Source of the DNA: Dehalococcoidales bacterium
GTDB taxonomy: Bacteria; Chloroflexota; Dehalococcoidia; Dehalococcoidales; UBA2162
NCBI GenBank assembly: GCA_016932435.1
Contig: JAFGCW010000025.1
Span: forward strand, 1 to 64,000
DNA: 64,000 nucleotides
Direction of reading: 5' to 3'
The position numbers and the translations under genes were made by a program. Shown here piece after piece: positions 45,562 through 54,915 of this stretch. Position 1 is the stretch's first letter. Each line of letters starts with the position of its first letter. Under the pieces are notes generated by a model. It did no database searches and was not told the origin of the DNA. It worked only from the letters and a program-made list of their open reading frames with translations.

Positions 45562-46176
45562 ATGGATACCATGCCAAAATCTCAAGACCAAGAAAAAACA
45601 AGACTATTCACACTGGATGAAAATTTAAGAATCGAAGGACAATCTGTCCTTGAAAAATCCGGGATAGGTGAAATTATTAACAAAGCAGGTTTTCACCCGG
45701 TCGGCTCTTTCGTGATGAAGACCATAACCTGGCGGGATATGGACTTCGAGCGGTATGATGAAAATCCTTCCTGGGCATGGCACTGGGAACTTGGCAGAAA
45801 GCTGGCTGATATTGACTGGATATGGAGCCTGCACTGCAATGACTCGTACCGTGATCCGCGCACTCCTGATGATTACGGGTATTACTGGGGACTTCGCGTA
45901 TCTGATCCGAACCAGGAAGGAAAAGATTTCTGGAAAATCGACCTCTGGACAGCCCGTCGTGAAGAGTTTGAAAAAAGTTCGCCGAAGCGTGAACTCTGGA
46001 ATAGTCTGCTGACCGAGGAAAAACGATATATCATACTCTCTATCAAGGATACTCTCTGGACACATCCTCAGTACCGCCGGAATCTCCTGTCGGTACATAT
46101 ATACGAAGCAGTACTGGAAGTCGGTATAACCAATAGAGATGATTTCTGGGAATGGTGGGAAACTCGGTACGGATAA
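45562..46176 (+). CDS. Unrecognised soluble protein, Trp-rich
   Basis: About 204 aa from ATG 45562 (next Met at 45571; a TTG frame start at 45502 is less likely). Rich in Trp and Asp/Arg (WAWHWEL, WIWSL, DFWEWWETRYG). A middle section (HCNDSYRDPRTPDDYGYYWG) and a mixed helical C-terminus are visible, without a known catalytic motif. No signal peptide. I do not recognise the family. Confidence 0.6.
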   Translation: MDTMPKSQDQEKTRLFTLDENLRIEGQSVLEKSGIGEIINKAGFHPVGSFVMKTITWRDMDFERYDENPSWAWHWELGRKLADIDWIWSLHCNDSYRDPRTPDDYGYYWGLRVSDPNQEGKDFWKIDLWTARREEFEKSSPKRELWNSLLTEEKRYIILSIKDTLWTHPQYRRNLLSVHIYEAVLEVGITNRDDFWEWWETRYG

Positions 46177-46181
46177 GGACC

Positions 46182-47261
46182 TTATCTCATAATGTAAACG
46201 TCCCTATCCCTTAATTCCTCTATTATTTCTTCTATCGATTTGGTGCTGAGAGGATTCCCTGACATCACGGAAAGATCTTTCAAGCCAGTACAGCCGAGAA
46301 GAGGTGACAGATCGGATATTTCGTTCGATCGAAGGTCAAGTATTTCGAGATTCTCCATCGCCCCCAACGGTGAGATATCCGATATGAGGTTCGTACTCAG
46401 GTAGAGATTCTTCAGATTATTGAGTTCCGATAGGGGATTGAGATCGGTAACTTCGTTTGCGTTCAGATTCAGTTCCTCAAGCCCGATCAGGGAAGCCAGT
46501 GGAGTTAGATCATGAACCTGGTTTGAAGTTCCCGGTACATCCTCGCTCCTGAACCAGCGGCCTGATGGTGGTATATGACCTAGTGCGAGTGTCTTTAAAC
46601 CTATACACGATGCAAGCGGAGTAATATCCCATATTTCATTCCGTGCAAGAACCAGTGTCTCCAGCACATCCAGAGAACTGAGAGGAGAAATATCATTAAT
46701 TTGATTCTGAGCTAAGTTAAGTTCGCCAAGGTATGTTAATTTCGAGAGTATCGAGATGTCCTTAATCGAATTTACAGACAAATCCAGAGATCTCAGGTTA
46801 GACAGTGAATCCAATGGTGAGATATCGTAAATCTGGTTACCACTCAAGGCAAGAGTTTCCAGGATACTCAGAGAGGCCAGTGGAGTAAGATCGTTAATCT
46901 GGTTGCGTGATAGTTGGAGAGTGTTGAGTGAAACTAATGATTCAAGAGGAGTCAGGTCGACTATCTGGTTATTGCTTAGATCCAGGATTATCAGGTTAAT
47001 ACAGTACTCCAGGCCGGATAGATCCATGATCATACCGGCAGAACCTTCCAGCCCCTCTATTTCTTCCATATTCCCGTCCAGTATCGTTATCTCTTCCAGT
47101 TCCCACGGATAGATAATTCCTTGCGGTTTATCGATAGCATCCCTGACCAGTTCTTCGAGATATGGATCTGTAAAACTGACACTCTTGCCGCCGCAAGCGG
47201 GAAGTACGGAAAATACCAATATTAAGCTGAAACAAAACAGAAACAGGCAGTACTTCTTCAT
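46182..47261 (-). CDS. Leucine-rich-repeat lipoprotein (internalin/SDS22-type)
   Basis: 359 aa. Signal peptide with lipobox VLPACGG (about residues 19-25). Then about ten 22-residue LRRs with the consensus LxxLxLxxNQIxDLTPLxxLxx, one interrupted by an insertion (IPPSGRWFRSEDVPGTSN, about 235-252). An N-terminal helical cap precedes the repeats. Likely cell-surface protein-binding scaffold. Ends 6 bases from the convergent 45562 gene. Confidence 0.92.
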   Translation of the reverse strand: MKKYCLFLFCFSLILVFSVLPACGGKSVSFTDPYLEELVRDAIDKPQGIIYPWELEEITILDGNMEEIEGLEGSAGMIMDLSGLEYCINLIILDLSNNQIVDLTPLESLVSLNTLQLSRNQINDLTPLASLSILETLALSGNQIYDISPLDSLSNLRSLDLSVNSIKDISILSKLTYLGELNLAQNQINDISPLSSLDVLETLVLARNEIWDITPLASCIGLKTLALGHIPPSGRWFRSEDVPGTSNQVHDLTPLASLIGLEELNLNANEVTDLNPLSELNNLKNLYLSTNLISDISPLGAMENLEILDLRSNEISDLSPLLGCTGLKDLSVMSGNPLSTKSIEEIIEELRDRDVYIMR

Positions 47262-47458
47262 AGTTTTCGAGTTTCGGTATCAGTATACCGTGCGACAAGT
47301 ATAAATTGATGTGTCTGGAGTGTCAAGAACGGTTTTTACAGATGTCAATAACGATGTCATATTAAGGTTTTAAGAAATACGTAGTGATTAATCTGTGTAT
47401 ATGATAGAATACCTTTTACCCGAAATAATCCATATAAGAAAGCCGAAAGGAGATTAAC

Positions 47459-48202
47459 ATGGAACTAGGACTAAACGGAAAGGTGGCTCTGGTAACCGGG
47501 ACCGGAAGCCAGATAGGGATGGGGAAAAATATCGCGCTGAGTCTGGCGCAGGAAGGATGCGACATCATTTCAGCGGATATGGATATCGAAGGAGCTGAAA
47601 AAACTGCGGAAGAAGTAAAGGCACTCGGAAGAAAATGTCTAACTTATAAGTTAGACGTATCCAATCAGGCTGATGTCAATGAGATGGTAAAAATAGCCCT
47701 GGCAGAATTCGGCAGAATCGATATCCTGGTAAATACTGCCGGAGGAACTGCCCAGGCAGGCCCGATAATCCAGGCCCCGGAAGAAAAATGGGAGCGGGAT
47801 ATCAGGGTTAATTTCTTTGGCTCGATGTACTGCGCAAAAGCAGTTCTCCCGGGCATGATGGAGCAAAAATACGGCAAGATCGTGAATTTCTCCACCGGCA
47901 TTGCTCTCAACGGAATGCCGGGATCAAGTTCGTATGCAGGAGCGAAAGCCGCTATTATATCTTTCACAAAATGTCTGTCAATGGAAGCAGGCCCATCCAA
48001 CATCAATGTCAACGCGCTTATGCCAAGTATGGTAATGACCAACTTCGGCTCTCATGGCACAATGGACCCGAAGATGGCTGAAGGGATGGCTGAAAGACTG
48101 CCGCTGAGAAGACTCACTACAACCCAGGATATAGCAAATCTTGTCACTTTCCTGGTATCCGAAGCATCCAGCGGAATCACCGGAAAGATAATAGAAATTT
48201 AG
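47459..48202 (+). CDS. Short-chain dehydrogenase/reductase
   Basis: 247 aa, SD AAAGGAG. TGTGSQIGMG (about 13-22), LVNTAGG, Ser in NFSTGIA and YAGAK for catalysis. Close in type to the 25580 SDR (same GLNGKVALVTG opening and RLPLRRLTTTQDIANLVTFL near the end). First gene of the second catabolic cluster. Confidence 0.92.
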   Translation: MELGLNGKVALVTGTGSQIGMGKNIALSLAQEGCDIISADMDIEGAEKTAEEVKALGRKCLTYKLDVSNQADVNEMVKIALAEFGRIDILVNTAGGTAQAGPIIQAPEEKWERDIRVNFFGSMYCAKAVLPGMMEQKYGKIVNFSTGIALNGMPGSSSYAGAKAAIISFTKCLSMEAGPSNINVNALMPSMVMTNFGSHGTMDPKMAEGMAERLPLRRLTTTQDIANLVTFLVSEASSGITGKIIEI

Positions 48203-48271
48203 ATATTCCTGTCATTGGGGAGTAAAACGACGAAATAATTCGTGTACTCTTGCATTCCATTTTGATTTTAC

Positions 48272-48307
48272 TGAGGAATCTCTTACGGAATCGTAAGAGA
48301 TTCCTCA
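48272..48307. other. Strong intergenic hairpin
   Basis: 16-bp perfect stem around GAAT (48272-48287 and 48292-48307), between the SDR and the BKACE gene. No T-tract on either side, so it may be an mRNA stabiliser or attenuating stem rather than a simple terminator. Confidence 0.6.
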
Positions 48308-48454
48308 CTTGGTAAGATTCCCTGAGATGAAGATATTCAATATAATGTGGACAATTCAGACCGGATATGATAAATATTTACCTACCTGCAATCAGGCCAA
48401 CCATCTGAAATTACAATTATCGGAGTTGTCGAAAAATAACAAGGAGAGCGATGT

Positions 48455-49498
48455 ATGCAACAGACTATCGAAGAAATTATGAAAAAGCCACGTAAATCTC
48501 ACTGGGAAGAGGATTTCCCAGTGATTTACGAACCGCCGATACCAACAATGGATAAAAAACTGGTTATCGAGGCTGCAATTCCCGGGTGGCTTCCCCCGGA
48601 CTGGTGGGAAGAAAGAGGGATTGAAGGTATCCCTCCGGTAACTATCGAAGGTCAGGCAGAAGCAATAATCGAATGCGTAAAAGCCGGTGCAACCGTGATT
48701 CATACTCATCCCAGGGATCCCAATCCCGGACCTCCCATGTTCGGAGCCGCCGGCAGCCGCCGCCATGCTGAACTTCTCAGCGAGATCATGGATATTGCCT
48801 ATGAAGAGGTAGACTTCATCTCCGCCCATCATAGCTGGACGATGGATCTCAGGAAAAGTCGCGACGTCGATTATATCTCAATGACCCAGGAATACCTGAA
48901 TGTTGGGGAAGAAAAAGGTACCGGGCTGCGTGATGTCCAATCCGCCCTGATCATGACCGAAGCTGCCTATACCGATAAATGTGTTATGTCAACCGACGCC
49001 GCTATGGAAGGAGTTACCTTCTTTGAATCGAATGGAATTAAACCCATGTTCTCTATGCAGTCTTTCTCGTTCCCCAAGTTCAGGAGAGTACTTTTCGACA
49101 ATGACCATGCCAAGACACGTCCCTATTGGATAGCCATCCAGATGGGTAAGCACAATGACGATCAGATATGGTCTGATCCATGGTCATACATCCAGACAAT
49201 AAATAACATCTCGATGTTCCGCGAAGCTTTTCCCGAAGATACTTTCTTCGCTCTCCACGCCGCAGGACGAAACTGGCTGCCCGTCGCCACTATCGGCATA
49301 CTATATGGAATCGAGCTGATACGGGTCGGACTGGAAGACCAGTTCTGGCTGTATCCACATCGCGATGATATTTCCAGGCACGCCTCGGATACTGTAAAAA
49401 TGGTAGTCGACCTGGCGACAACCCTCGGCCGTGAAATTGCTACGGTCGAAGAAGCCAGGGAAAGAATCGGGATAGAATATAGACCACCCGAGAAATAA
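48455..49498 (+). CDS. BKACE family beta-keto acid cleavage enzyme (DUF849)
   Basis: 347 aa, SD AAGGAG. TIM-barrel enzyme that condenses a beta-keto acid with acetyl-CoA to release acetoacetate and a new CoA ester. Zn ligands His-x-His in VIHTHPRDP (about 86-94) after AGAT. C-terminal IGILYGIELIRVGLEDQFW carries the conserved barrel-end Gly/Arg/Glu. Longer N-terminus (about 35 extra residues) than typical Kce. Adjacent SDR, AKR and enolase-superfamily genes suggest a keto-acid pathway. Confidence 0.9.
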   Translation: MQQTIEEIMKKPRKSHWEEDFPVIYEPPIPTMDKKLVIEAAIPGWLPPDWWEERGIEGIPPVTIEGQAEAIIECVKAGATVIHTHPRDPNPGPPMFGAAGSRRHAELLSEIMDIAYEEVDFISAHHSWTMDLRKSRDVDYISMTQEYLNVGEEKGTGLRDVQSALIMTEAAYTDKCVMSTDAAMEGVTFFESNGIKPMFSMQSFSFPKFRRVLFDNDHAKTRPYWIAIQMGKHNDDQIWSDPWSYIQTINNISMFREAFPEDTFFALHAAGRNWLPVATIGILYGIELIRVGLEDQFWLYPHRDDISRHASDTVKMVVDLATTLGREIATVEEARERIGIEYRPPEK

Positions 49499-49533
49499 CG
49501 CTGATATAATTATTAAAATTTTGGGAGAATGAA

Positions 49534-50574
49534 ATGAGAAAAAGAAAATGCGGAGCGACCGACATTGAACTGTCTGTTATTGGACTGGGAAGCTGGCCGA
49601 TGGGAGGAGACCATGGCGGTATGAGCTGGGGAGCGCAGGATGACCAGGCTTCCATAGATACGATCCAACACGCAATGGATAAGGGTATTAACTGGATAGA
49701 TACCGCACCGGCCTACGGTCGGGGACATTCCGAAGAGGTAATCGGTAAAGCGATTAAGGGATCTTCCGTGAGACCTATTATCGTAACCAAGTGCGGTTCA
49801 ACCTGGGACAAGGACAACAAGGCTACATTCGAACTACACGAAGCCAGTGTCAGAACTCAGTGTGAAGCAAGCTTGCAGAGAATGGGCATTGATACTATCG
49901 ACCTCTACCTGGTTCACTGGCCTTTCCCCCTTGAAAACATGCTTGAAGGCTGGGAGACCTGCAGTAAGCTGGTCAAAGAAGGAAAGGTACGCTACATCGG
50001 AGTATCCAACTTCACCATCGAACAGATGGATCAGCTTCAGCCAATCCATCCGGTAGCCTTCATGGAGCCCGGATATAGTATGATCGAACGCCGGATAGAA
50101 AGCGAGATACTCCCGTACTGTAAAGAACACAACATGGGAGTGATTGTCTATAGCCCTCTCCAGCAGGGAATATTAACAGGAGCGATCAAAAGCGCTGATG
50201 AACTGGATGATATCGACTTTCGCCGTAATAACCCCCATTTCACCGAACCTGAACTAAGTCTGAACCTGAAACTGGTTGACGGGCTACGGCCTATTGCGCA
50301 GAAACACGGCAGGAGTGTCGCGCAGGTCGCCTTAGCCTGGGTATTACGAAAACAGGAAGTCACTTCCGCTCTTAATGGTGCCAGGGCTATCTCAGAAATG
50401 GAAGACAGCATTCTTGCCGGAGATTTCGAACTTTCCGATGGCGAGATATCTACCATAGACAGATTACTGGACACACGCCAGAAACTGCTTCCACCCCCTC
50501 CACCCCCTCCTGCTGGCGGCGGGCCCGGTGGACCTCCAGGTGCTCCAGGCGGTGGACCTCCCGGCAGACCTTAG
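49534..50574 (+). CDS. Aldo/keto reductase with Pro/Gly-rich tail
   Basis: 346 aa. Catalytic tetrad: Asp in WIDTAPAY (about residue 53) and Tyr of the same motif, Lys in VTKCG, His in YLVHWP. NADPH loop ISEMEDS near the end. From about residue 317 there is a low-complexity tail of seven Pro, then Gly/Pro runs (about 29 residues) with no catalytic role in this family. SD weak (TTGGGAGAATGAA). 34 bases after the BKACE stop. Confidence 0.9.
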   Translation: MRKRKCGATDIELSVIGLGSWPMGGDHGGMSWGAQDDQASIDTIQHAMDKGINWIDTAPAYGRGHSEEVIGKAIKGSSVRPIIVTKCGSTWDKDNKATFELHEASVRTQCEASLQRMGIDTIDLYLVHWPFPLENMLEGWETCSKLVKEGKVRYIGVSNFTIEQMDQLQPIHPVAFMEPGYSMIERRIESEILPYCKEHNMGVIVYSPLQQGILTGAIKSADELDDIDFRRNNPHFTEPELSLNLKLVDGLRPIAQKHGRSVAQVALAWVLRKQEVTSALNGARAISEMEDSILAGDFELSDGEISTIDRLLDTRQKLLPPPPPPPAGGGPGGPPGAPGGGPPGRP

Positions 50575-50603
50575 GTTTTAACGATATATTAACGGAGGAA
50601 ACG

Positions 50604-51737
50604 ATGAAAATCACCAAGGTAGAAGCTATTCCGTGTACCATACCAAGGAAGGGTGGCGGCATGGGCTCCAATGTCGTCCTGGTAAAAATCCATACCGATG
50701 AGGGAATCATCGGAGCAGCCGACGGAGGAACCTGTGCACAGGATAGCGTCATGCTTGCTATCAAGCAGTGGGAACCTGTACTCATCGGGGCGAATCCTAT
50801 GGATATCGGGCTTATTGTGAATAATATGCTCAGGTCGTTCACCCATAACGGCGCGGCGATGGGAATTATTGACTTCGCTTTATATGATATAGTCGGAAAA
50901 GCTTTGAACATGCCTGTCTACCAGTATCTCGGCGGTAAAGCCTGTGAGAAGCTGGGAATAGGTATGATGATCTCTCATGGCACCTCCCTCGAGAGAGCTA
51001 AAATAGCCGAGAAAGTCGTTGATAACGGCATCACAAACATTGTCTGCAAGGTAGGGCCCGGATGGGGTACTACGGTCTTCGATGATATCGCCAATATAAA
51101 AGCGATCCGCGATGCCGTCGGTTATGAAGTCCTTCTTGGCGTAGATGCTAATGGTGGACTCGATTATTCGACAGCGCTTGACCTGGCACTCAGACTTGAA
51201 GAGTTTAAGCTGTATAAAGTAGAACAACCCGTACCGACCTGGGACTATGATGGACTGAAAAGACTACGGAATAAACTCCATACACCGGTATGGGCACACG
51301 AATCGGCAATAGAAATCCACGGATTGCTTGAGTGTATAAAGAAAGACGCCACTGACGGCGCCTGCATCAAGGTTGTCTGGACCGGTGGAATATACCAGTC
51401 CAGGAAATGGGCAGCCATCGCTGAAGCAGCCAACCTGGCTATTACCTGCGGTTCGATGGTCGGTTCAGGCTACGAAGCCGCTGCACAGGCACACTTCCTG
51501 GCAGCCGATCCATGGATGAACAAGTTCGCTCATGCTAACCTTGGCCCCCCACTGCTTCATAACCAGTGGGATACGACCAATCCGCCGATCACAGACGACC
51601 TGTCCAAGAACCCACCGGTGTTCAAAGACGGATACTTCTATCCGCCCGACGGACCCGGTCTGGGGTTGGAATTGAATGACGAGGTAATCCCCAAACTAAT
51701 CACAGAGGGCAAGGCACCTATATCCTACGGAGATTAA
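50604..51737 (+). CDS. Enolase-superfamily enzyme (mandelate racemase/MLE type)
   Basis: 377 aa, SD CGGAGGAA. Barrel metal ligands: Asp in LLGVDANGG (about residue 175), Glu in KVEQPVP (about 205), Glu in WAHESA (about 231). Lys in IVCKVG (second strand) and IKVVWTGG (sixth strand) match the MLE subgroup general bases. Acid-sugar dehydration, racemisation or cycloisomerisation possible. C-terminal extension of about 30 residues (FYPPDGPGLGLEL) is common in this branch. Confidence 0.88.
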   Translation: MKITKVEAIPCTIPRKGGGMGSNVVLVKIHTDEGIIGAADGGTCAQDSVMLAIKQWEPVLIGANPMDIGLIVNNMLRSFTHNGAAMGIIDFALYDIVGKALNMPVYQYLGGKACEKLGIGMMISHGTSLERAKIAEKVVDNGITNIVCKVGPGWGTTVFDDIANIKAIRDAVGYEVLLGVDANGGLDYSTALDLALRLEEFKLYKVEQPVPTWDYDGLKRLRNKLHTPVWAHESAIEIHGLLECIKKDATDGACIKVVWTGGIYQSRKWAAIAEAANLAITCGSMVGSGYEAAAQAHFLAADPWMNKFAHANLGPPLLHNQWDTTNPPITDDLSKNPPVFKDGYFYPPDGPGLGLELNDEVIPKLITEGKAPISYGD

Positions 51738-51773
51738 AACTTAGTTTTCCTTAACAGGAAAATAAAGAATCCT

Positions 51774-51824
51774 GTGTCCCCCTTTCGATAAAGGGGGACA
51801 CAGAGGGATTTTACTAATCCTCTG
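51774..51824. other. Paired hairpins upstream of MmgE/PrpD gene
   Basis: TGTGTCCCCCTTT (51774-51786) pairs with AAAGGGGGACACA (51791-51803); overlapping it, CAGAGGATT-type arms (51801-51824) form a second stem. The two overlap at CACAG, so only one may form at a time, as in an attenuator. Similar stem/loop DNA occurs widely as intergenic repeats, so a regulatory role is uncertain. Confidence 0.45.
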
Positions 51825-51866
51825 TCCCGTTATCCTTGTAAATAGAGAGAGCACAGGAGGAATACG

Positions 51867-53297
51867 ATGAGTGAGATCACACGCGGACTGGCAGAATTCG
51901 CTGTTAATACCAGGTACGAAGACCTGCCTCCCCGCATCATCAAGGAAACGAAGCGTATACTTATGGAACACATAGGATGCGCCCTGGGAGGGCTGACCAC
52001 CGATAAAGGGAAAATGAACGCGGCTATAGGACGGCGTTACGGCGGTCCTCCTGAAGCATCGATAATTGGCACGAATGATATAGTCTCCTGTAACAGCGCC
52101 GCCCTGGCAAACGGCGAGTTGATGATAACGCTGGATTATAGCGATATCATCGCCGGTGGTCATGACGGCACTTATGTAATTCCTTCTGTCCTGGCAATGG
52201 CTGAAATGAATATGGTTTCAGGTAAAGACCTGATCCTGTCAACCGCGATAGGTCTTGAAGTCTCGGCAAGACTCGCCCGGGCTGTCGGCAGGCATAATAT
52301 CACCGTCGAGGATATCCAGCGCCAGAGACAGGGGAAGATGGGTATCACGGGAAATGCTTACTCTAACTTCGGGGCTGCCGCCGGAGCGGCAAGACTCATG
52401 GGAATGGACGTTGATACGACATACCATGCCCTCGGTATAGCCGGACACCTCTGCATGGTCCTCTCCTACGGCAGGTGGGGTGCCGACGGTCATAACTACA
52501 TGGCTAAGTACGCGGTACCTGGCTGGCAGAGTACAGGAGCCGTTACCGCGGTCCTGCTTGCCGAAATGGGATACACCGGTGATCTTACGGTACTGGACAA
52601 TCCGGAACGCGGTTTTACGTTCTTCACCGGTTACCCGAACTGGTATCCCGAGGAGATAACGAAAAACCTGGGTAAAGACTGGTGCTTCGATTTCCGCCTG
52701 CACTATAAACCGTACCCCTGCTGCGGAGTATTTCACTCCGGGTTGGACTGTGTCTATGACATCATCGAACCGAATAATATTAAAGCCGAAGAAATAGAGA
52801 GTGTGACGGTATACGGCCGGGGTATGATGGGACCTCTGGATGAAAATGGTAAACCGGTGGCGAAAGTTCCTTCAAGCATTTCCGCCGCACAGTTCAATAT
52901 GCCGTATAACATATCGGTTGCCTGCCATCGAATTACTCGCGGGGTAGAGTGGGTAGATCCGGAAACCATAAACAATCCGGATATTATCAATTTCATGCCG
53001 AAGGTATCCATAAAGCCGAATCCTGATTATGACAAGATCATGGCTGAGGACCCTTTGTCCGCATTAAGCAAGGTGGATATCGTTGCACGCGGTCAGACTT
53101 TTACCGTGGAAAGGCAGTACCGTAAAGGCACTACCGGTACCGAAGCCAGTGCGACAGATGATGATATCATCGGGAAGTTCAAACACAACGCCGAGAGGAT
53201 TCTGACAAAGCACCAGATTGGAAATGCCGTCGACGCCCTCACCGACGTCGAAAACCTTGAGGATGTCACAGAACTGATTGACTACGTGACAGTCTAG
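51867..53297 (+). CDS. MmgE/PrpD family protein
   Basis: 476 aa, SD CAGGAGG. Family known for 2-methylcitrate dehydratase, itaconate-related lyases and others. N-terminal helical domain (FAVNTRYEDLPPRIIKETKR, GCALGG), NGELMITLDYSD with conserved Asp pair (about residues 85-96) and GHDGTYVIPSVLA. C-terminal beta domain with PYPCCGVFHSGLD. A dehydratase or hydratase step in this cluster is likely; substrate unknown. Followed by a strong terminator. Confidence 0.88.
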   Translation: MSEITRGLAEFAVNTRYEDLPPRIIKETKRILMEHIGCALGGLTTDKGKMNAAIGRRYGGPPEASIIGTNDIVSCNSAALANGELMITLDYSDIIAGGHDGTYVIPSVLAMAEMNMVSGKDLILSTAIGLEVSARLARAVGRHNITVEDIQRQRQGKMGITGNAYSNFGAAAGAARLMGMDVDTTYHALGIAGHLCMVLSYGRWGADGHNYMAKYAVPGWQSTGAVTAVLLAEMGYTGDLTVLDNPERGFTFFTGYPNWYPEEITKNLGKDWCFDFRLHYKPYPCCGVFHSGLDCVYDIIEPNNIKAEEIESVTVYGRGMMGPLDENGKPVAKVPSSISAAQFNMPYNISVACHRITRGVEWVDPETINNPDIINFMPKVSIKPNPDYDKIMAEDPLSALSKVDIVARGQTFTVERQYRKGTTGTEASATDDDIIGKFKHNAERILTKHQIGNAVDALTDVENLEDVTELIDYVTV

Positions 53298-53311
53298 GAC
53301 AGTTGCTTCAT

Positions 53312-53346
53312 AAAAAGCCCCGGCGATTTCTCGCCGGGGCTTTTTT
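53312..53346 (+). terminator. Rho-independent terminator of the second catabolic cluster
   Basis: 15-bp stem (53312-53326 and 53331-53345), loop TTTC, ending in six T. With the A-rich left arm it would also serve transcription from the minus strand. Confidence 0.92.
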
Positions 53347-53409
53347 ATCTAGGTTAACGATCCGTCGTTCTTTTACATTTCATAGTATGCGGAAATATTT
53401 ATCTTGTTT

Positions 53410-54909
53410 CTATTTACGCTTATTTGACTGGTTTTGAGCATTACTCTGGTTATCAGAGGGTGAAGTAACATCAGACTTTCCTCTAGTATCGTCTTCTTCC
53501 TTCTTGCCCGGTTTCGTTTCCTGGTTGTTTTTATCAGCGGCATCTTCTTTATCACTCTTACCGGGAGGAATATCTTCTACATCCTTTCCTCCTCCAACTT
53601 TTTCAGGACCGTTACCTTTCATGGGTTTTACCATTAACTTACCGATTTCTATCGAGTCTTCTGATACTTTCAGGTTAAAATCCAGAATGTAATCTTGTTC
53701 TTCCTCCGGATCAAGACTATCTTCGTAATCGAGTACCACCTCTCCTTTCACCTTTCCCTGAATACGGTATTGTACCGTACTTTCCGCCAGATCTCGCAAA
53801 GCTATTTTGTAATTGCCATTCTTCGGATCCGTAACTGTAATCACCTGGGTGTATTCACCGGTCGTGGATGATTGCGAACCCTGTATCTGGTTAAATTCTG
53901 TCCCATCCGGTAATTTCCCGGTACTTGATCCTGTTGGGTCGACTAAAGAACCGACCGCCAGACCGGTAATGGTAATTGATATTTCAGAATCGGGATCAGG
54001 GGCATTTTGAGGTATGGAAGGCTTCTTGCCTTTAAATACCTTCGTTTGCTGATTACTCGCTACGAATACTTCCTCATCATCTGCGGTCACACTTACCAGT
54101 CCATCGGTAGTGGACACGGTGGTATCTCCTACTTCAGTTACCTCAGTTGTAAATAATGTTCCATGAACTACAGCCGTAGCTGATGGTGTGTCAATCTCGA
54201 ACCTCGATCCGGTATCTGTCATGTCGACGACACTACTCCACGTTCTACCGATTACCTGATTAAGAACAATAACCGGAGCTTCTTCTTCACCGGTTTCAAG
54301 GCGTGTTATTTCAAGAACCGTTTCAGGTTCAAGTTTTACCGTGCTTCCATCGTTAAAGGTAAGTAAAGCGTATGAATTACCATCTGTTTTAACCTGCGTA
54401 CCCGTTTCCAGTATCGTTTCGTCCAAAACAGGTTCAAATGAATCCGAAGCGGCATCGCTTATATAGGCTTCACCGCTCAGTACCTGAAGAATACAGGTTG
54501 AAGCCATTGCTGGAGAAGACTTGAAGAATACGAACTGTCCCAAACTGGCAACGAGCACGATAACCAGTATAGCAGTAACAGCGACAGACCATTTTTTCGG
54601 TGCTGAAAAGGTCTGCCAGAAATCACCGATGGCAGCCGAGAATCGTTGCGGAAATGAGAGAATATTGAATCCTTCAGTTTTTTCAGATTCGTATAACCTG
54701 ATCTCTCGCAGCAGGTTTATTTTCGATGCACTTACATACTCCTGTGAAGGCTCGATTTTCGGAAGATGATTGATATCGAGTGCCGTACGCAATAAGGACT
54801 CAAGTTCTTCTCGAATATCAGGATATTCAGAAAGGACACTCTCGATTGACTCGCCTTCCATAACGAGTTTCAAGCATTCATCCAGTATAGTATCAAAATC
54901 TCTTTTCAT
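53410..54909 (-). CDS. FecR-like anti-sigma/sensor protein with Lys/Glu-rich tail
   Basis: 499 aa. N-terminal cytoplasmic part (about 1-105; LDECLKLVMEGESIES) of the zf-less anti-sigma type. One transmembrane helix (about 108-130, VAVTAILVIVLVASLGQFVFF region). Then a FecR domain (about 140-300) with EAYISDA, LLTFNDGSTVKLEP and VVHGTLFTTEV. The C-terminus after about 410 is low-complexity and rich in Lys/Glu/Asp/Asn. Located 6 bases after the sigma-factor stop: a sigma/anti-sigma operon. Confidence 0.88.
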   Translation of the reverse strand: MKRDFDTILDECLKLVMEGESIESVLSEYPDIREELESLLRTALDINHLPKIEPSQEYVSASKINLLREIRLYESEKTEGFNILSFPQRFSAAIGDFWQTFSAPKKWSVAVTAILVIVLVASLGQFVFFKSSPAMASTCILQVLSGEAYISDAASDSFEPVLDETILETGTQVKTDGNSYALLTFNDGSTVKLEPETVLEITRLETGEEEAPVIVLNQVIGRTWSSVVDMTDTGSRFEIDTPSATAVVHGTLFTTEVTEVGDTTVSTTDGLVSVTADDEEVFVASNQQTKVFKGKKPSIPQNAPDPDSEISITITGLAVGSLVDPTGSSTGKLPDGTEFNQIQGSQSSTTGEYTQVITVTDPKNGNYKIALRDLAESTVQYRIQGKVKGEVVLDYEDSLDPEEEQDYILDFNLKVSEDSIEIGKLMVKPMKGNGPEKVGGGKDVEDIPPGKSDKEDAADKNNQETKPGKKEEDDTRGKSDVTSPSDNQSNAQNQSNKRK

Positions 54910-54915
54910 CGCTTC

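Noticed and set aside
51774..51824. Paired hairpins as a riboswitch
   Set aside because: The stems resemble dispersed GC-rich repeats (GTCCCCCTTT type) rather than a known aptamer, so only an uncertain regulatory role is noted.
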